Assembly (NCBI GenBank): GCA_964503455.1
Contig: CAZCZR010000015.1
Location: forward strand, 1-25,580
Direction: 5' to 3'
Origin: CAZCZR01 sp964503455
GTDB lineage: Bacteria > Bacillota > Clostridia > UBA1381
Length of the DNA stretch: 25,580 nucleotides
Shown: positions 23,986 through 25,580 of the stretch, one piece after another
Layout: each line of letters opens with the position of its first letter
Position numbering within the stretch: the first letter of the stretch is position 1
Notes under the pieces: generated by a model
Told to the model about the DNA's origin: nothing
The model's input: the letters and a program-made list of their open reading frames with translations, nothing else
The model's database searches: none
Made by a program: the position numbers and the translations under genes

Positions 23986-24954
23986 ATGGAGCTATTGAAA
24001 AAACTTACACAGACGGATTCCGTTTCGGGATCGGAACAGGCGATACGCGATGTTATCGCCGAGGCTATGGCGCCTTACGCGGACGAGATAAGCGAGGACG
24101 CCCTCGGCAACCTGATATGCCATAAAAAGGGGAGCGGAAAATGCCGCGCTATCGTGGCGCATATGGACGAGATAGGCGTTATAGCGGCTGTCATAGACGA
24201 TAAAGGCTTTATACGCTTCGCGCCCGTGGGCGGACTGGAAGTGAACGAGCTTGTATGCCGCAAGGTCAGATTCGCAAACGGCGTTATAGGCGTCATAGGC
24301 GCGGAGGATAAATTCTTTGAAAAGCCCGATGTGTCCGCGCTCTATATCGACATCGGCGCCCAAAGCGCGGAGGAGGCGCAAAATAAGGTCGCTGTAGGCG
24401 ATACGGCGGCGTTTATCGGCGGCTTTTACGAAAATGATACCGTAGCCGTGTCAAAGGCAATGGACAACCGTGCCGGCTGCCGCTGCGTCATAGAGGCTGC
24501 CCGAAGCTACAGCGGCGATAACGATATGTATTATATTTTCAGCGCACAGGAGGAAGTCGGACTTAGAGGAGCGAAAACCGCCGCGTATGATAAGGAAATA
24601 GAATCCGCGGTCGTGCTTGACGTTACCGACACGGGCGATACGCCCGAAGCGCCCGCTATGGCTGTGGCTCTGGGTAAAGGGGCGGCGATAAAGGTTATGG
24701 ACAGGTCGTTTATAAGTCATTTCTCCGTCAGAAGCGAGCTGGTGCGCCTTGCGCGCGAAAACGGCATACCGTATCAAATGGAGATAATGGTCGCCGGCGG
24801 CACCGACGGCGGCGCGGTCCACGTGCGCAAATCCGGCGTCAGAACCGGCGGCATATCCATACCGACGCGCTATATCCATTCCCCGTCCGAGATGATCTCA
24901 AAGGCGGATCTGCACAGCTGCGCAAGGCTGCTCACACTGTGGCAAAACAGCTAA
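23986..24954 (+). CDS. M42 family metallopeptidase (third of three)
   Basis: Paralog of 322 residues, the shortest of the three. Metal and catalytic residues are intact: H59 (VAHMDEIG), D160 (AMDNRAG), E189/E190 (QEEVGLRGA), D212 (VLDVTDTGD) and H298 (YIHSP). It shares QEEVGLRGA, DNRAG/DDRAG and the YADE start block with the second copy, suggesting the two arose by a later tandem duplication than the first. The ATG starts right after the second copy's stop, with GAGG about 10 nt upstream. It ends the + strand genes of the window; the downstream 300 bases are noncoding. Confidence 0.93.
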   Translation: MELLKKLTQTDSVSGSEQAIRDVIAEAMAPYADEISEDALGNLICHKKGSGKCRAIVAHMDEIGVIAAVIDDKGFIRFAPVGGLEVNELVCRKVRFANGVIGVIGAEDKFFEKPDVSALYIDIGAQSAEEAQNKVAVGDTAAFIGGFYENDTVAVSKAMDNRAGCRCVIEAARSYSGDNDMYYIFSAQEEVGLRGAKTAAYDKEIESAVVLDVTDTGDTPEAPAMAVALGKGAAIKVMDRSFISHFSVRSELVRLARENGIPYQMEIMVAGGTDGGAVHVRKSGVRTGGISIPTRYIHSPSEMISKADLHSCARLLTLWQNS

Positions 24955-24992
24955 ATAGTTCCATTTTTAGGGGATAGGAAAAAAGCTTCAGA

Positions 24993-25082
24993 ATGGACAA
25001 ACCGAACTGAACTCAAGGCTCTGCCTTGGGTTCAGGTTACCCGAAGTCGTACATAGGTACGTCGAGGGTGAGGTTTGTTCAT
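24993..25082 (+). ncRNA. Predicted three-way-junction structured element (unknown family)
   Basis: An outer stem pairs 24993-25003 (ATGGACAAACC, from its A) with 25072-25082 (GGTTTGTTCAT) over 11 pairs. Inside are two hairpins: 25007-25019 with 25023-25035 (13 pairs, three-base loop TCT), and 25039-25042 (ACCC) with 25066-25069 (GGGT), which continues to a 25046-25052/25057-25063 stem with one T-T mismatch and loop ATAG. Single strands at the junction are GAA, GTT and GA. Both imperfect pairs in the two long stems are G-U on the + strand and would be A-C on the other, so the + strand transcript is the better RNA. I do not recognise a known RNA family; a mobile palindromic repeat is an alternative. 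Confidence 0.5.
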
Positions 25083-25083
25083 A

Positions 25084-25178
25084 GCAAAAAGGCGTTATTC
25101 GTAGGGGACGGCGTCCGCGACGTCCCTCTTGTCTGAATATTTACTTATTACTTATTCTATATATTCCCGCCTTTTTGC
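25084..25178. repeat. Inverted-repeat (MITE/REP-like) element with internal hairpin
   Basis: Perfect 11-base arms GCAAAAAGGCG (25084-25094) and CGCCTTTTTGC (25168-25178) flank 73 bases. Inside, GGGACG (25105-25110) pairs with CGTCCC (25121-25126), with two further C-G pairs and loop TCCG, then an AT-rich stretch. TAGGGG...CCC hairpins of this style are, in my recollection, frequent intergenic repeats in Oscillospiraceae-like genomes. It begins one base after the three-way-junction element. It could also act as a terminator for the M42 transcript. Confidence 0.5.
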
Positions 25179-25208
25179 GGTCTGGAGTTTTTTAACATCC
25201 CCTTATTG

Positions 25209-25239
25209 AAAAAAAACGGCGCGGAATTGTTCCGCGCCG
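25209..25239 (-). terminator. Rho-independent terminator of the SLH gene
   Basis: CGGCGCGGAA (25217-25226) pairs perfectly with TTCCGCGCCG (25230-25239) around loop TTG. The stretch of A at 25209-25216 reads as a T-run on the minus strand, just past the stem for a leftward transcript. It lies 14 bases after the SLH gene stop. Confidence 0.92.
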
Positions 25240-25252
25240 CCGTGTTATTCAA

Positions 25253-25580
25253 TTAATGCCATGTCTGTGCGGCATACTCATCCGACTTGTTTCTGATGTT
25301 TTCCTGTCTGAGTGCGAGATCGACATAACCGTCATCCGTGAACGCGCTTGTAGCTCTAAGGCAAGCATTGTATTCCCAGCTGATTGGTATTGTTACCGCC
25401 GGGTATTCCGTGAAGCCGTAGGTTTTAAACGTTACCTGTTCGCCGTCTTTTGTTTCGAGAAGATAGTCGTTACGTTCCGTTATGTTGTTGAACATCTGGC
25501 AGAACTCGGCTCTTGTCATGGTGTTGTCCGGATAGAAGTTACCGCCGTCGCCTACGAGATAACCCTTGGCGATCATTATA
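25253..25580 (-). CDS. S-layer homology (SLH) domain protein, C-terminal part
   Basis: The last 107-109 residues of a larger cell-surface protein; the rest lies beyond the window edge. The visible N-terminal part, MIAKGYLVGDGGNFYPDN followed by TMTRAEFCQMFNNI, is the second half of an SLH domain, which anchors proteins to pyruvylated secondary cell-wall polymers. An SLH domain needs about 20-25 more residues upstream, so the ATG at 25574-25576 is most likely internal and not the start. After the SLH half come about 75 residues (KDGEQVTFKTYGFTEYPAVT, then SAFTDDGYVDLALRQ) of no recognised fold. The stop TAA is at 25253-25255, followed by a strong terminator. The domain sits near the C-terminus but not at its end. 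Confidence 0.8.
   Translation of the reverse strand, partial: IMIAKGYLVGDGGNFYPDNTMTRAEFCQMFNNITERNDYLLETKDGEQVTFKTYGFTEYPAVTIPISWEYNACLRATSAFTDDGYVDLALRQENIRNKSDEYAAQTWH

Larger units (their letters stand above)
24955..25252. other. Noncoding interval with structured elements
   Basis: This interval lies between the convergent M42 and SLH genes. I see no credible open frame. It holds, left to right, a three-way-junction element, an inverted-repeat element with an internal GC-rich hairpin, and the terminator of the SLH gene. The first 38 bases have no clear structure apart from short A- and T-runs. Confidence 0.8.

Noticed and set aside
24993..25082. Hammerhead ribozyme or integron attC site
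   Set aside because: The junction strands are GAA, GTT and GA, not the hammerhead CUGAUGA/GAAA core, and the outer arms lack the RYYYAAC/GTTRRRY pattern of attC sites.

Overview
The window reads as a chromosomal housekeeping segment from an anaerobic Clostridia-type Firmicute, probably Oscillospirales-like. This placement is inferred, not searched. The grounds are the hisS-aspS pair, an HPr with both His15 and Ser46, an aroH-cmk-plsC-ispH/S1 run in which IspH is fused to ribosomal-protein-S1-type domains, a HutP-family protein, three tandem M42 peptidases, strong purine-rich ribosome sites with many GTG/TTG starts, and a gene with an SLH domain at the right edge. Base composition is roughly balanced, with frequent ATA codons. 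Every gene lies on the + strand except the partial SLH gene at the end. I see no phage, insertion sequence, CRISPR array, tRNA or rRNA.

Layout. (1) Positions 1-3590: a sigma-A-type promoter at the very start drives hisS, aspS and a GNAT acetyltransferase, which are almost contiguous. (2) 3627-8078: a four-gene ABC exporter-like cassette (ATPase, ABC-2 permease, GldG-like protein, DUF4340-like protein), followed after a short gap by recA (8106-9215). (3) 9216-9775: an AT-rich spacer with a promoter and palindromes, a stand-alone ptsH (HPr), and a terminator hairpin. (4) 9783-20462: a long co-directional series of uvrC, pgeF, an orphan oligopeptide-type binding lipoprotein, an RpiR-type regulator, a BaiN/YhiN-type flavoprotein, a HutP-family protein, aroH, cmk, plsC and the ispH-S1 fusion, closed by a terminator. 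(5) 20533-24954: murD and three M42 aminopeptidase paralogs. (6) 24955-25252: noncoding, holding a predicted three-way-junction RNA or repeat element, an inverted-repeat element with an internal GC-rich hairpin, and a terminator serving the minus-strand SLH gene that runs off the window.

The genes cover translation (two tRNA synthetases, S1), DNA repair (recA, uvrC), precursor supply (chorismate mutase, CMP kinase, acyltransferase, IspH, MurD), sugar-PTS signalling (HPr), peptide turnover (binding protein, M42 enzymes) and envelope transport. I found no obviously new multi-gene system. The items most worth checking are the three-way-junction element at 24993-25082, the signs of independent S1 expression inside the ispH-S1 fusion (internal Shine-Dalgarno plus ATG at 19149, promoter-like sequence at 18863-18892), and the orphan HutP protein. 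Several starts were moved from the longest open frame to the codon with a correctly spaced ribosome site; each entry says so.
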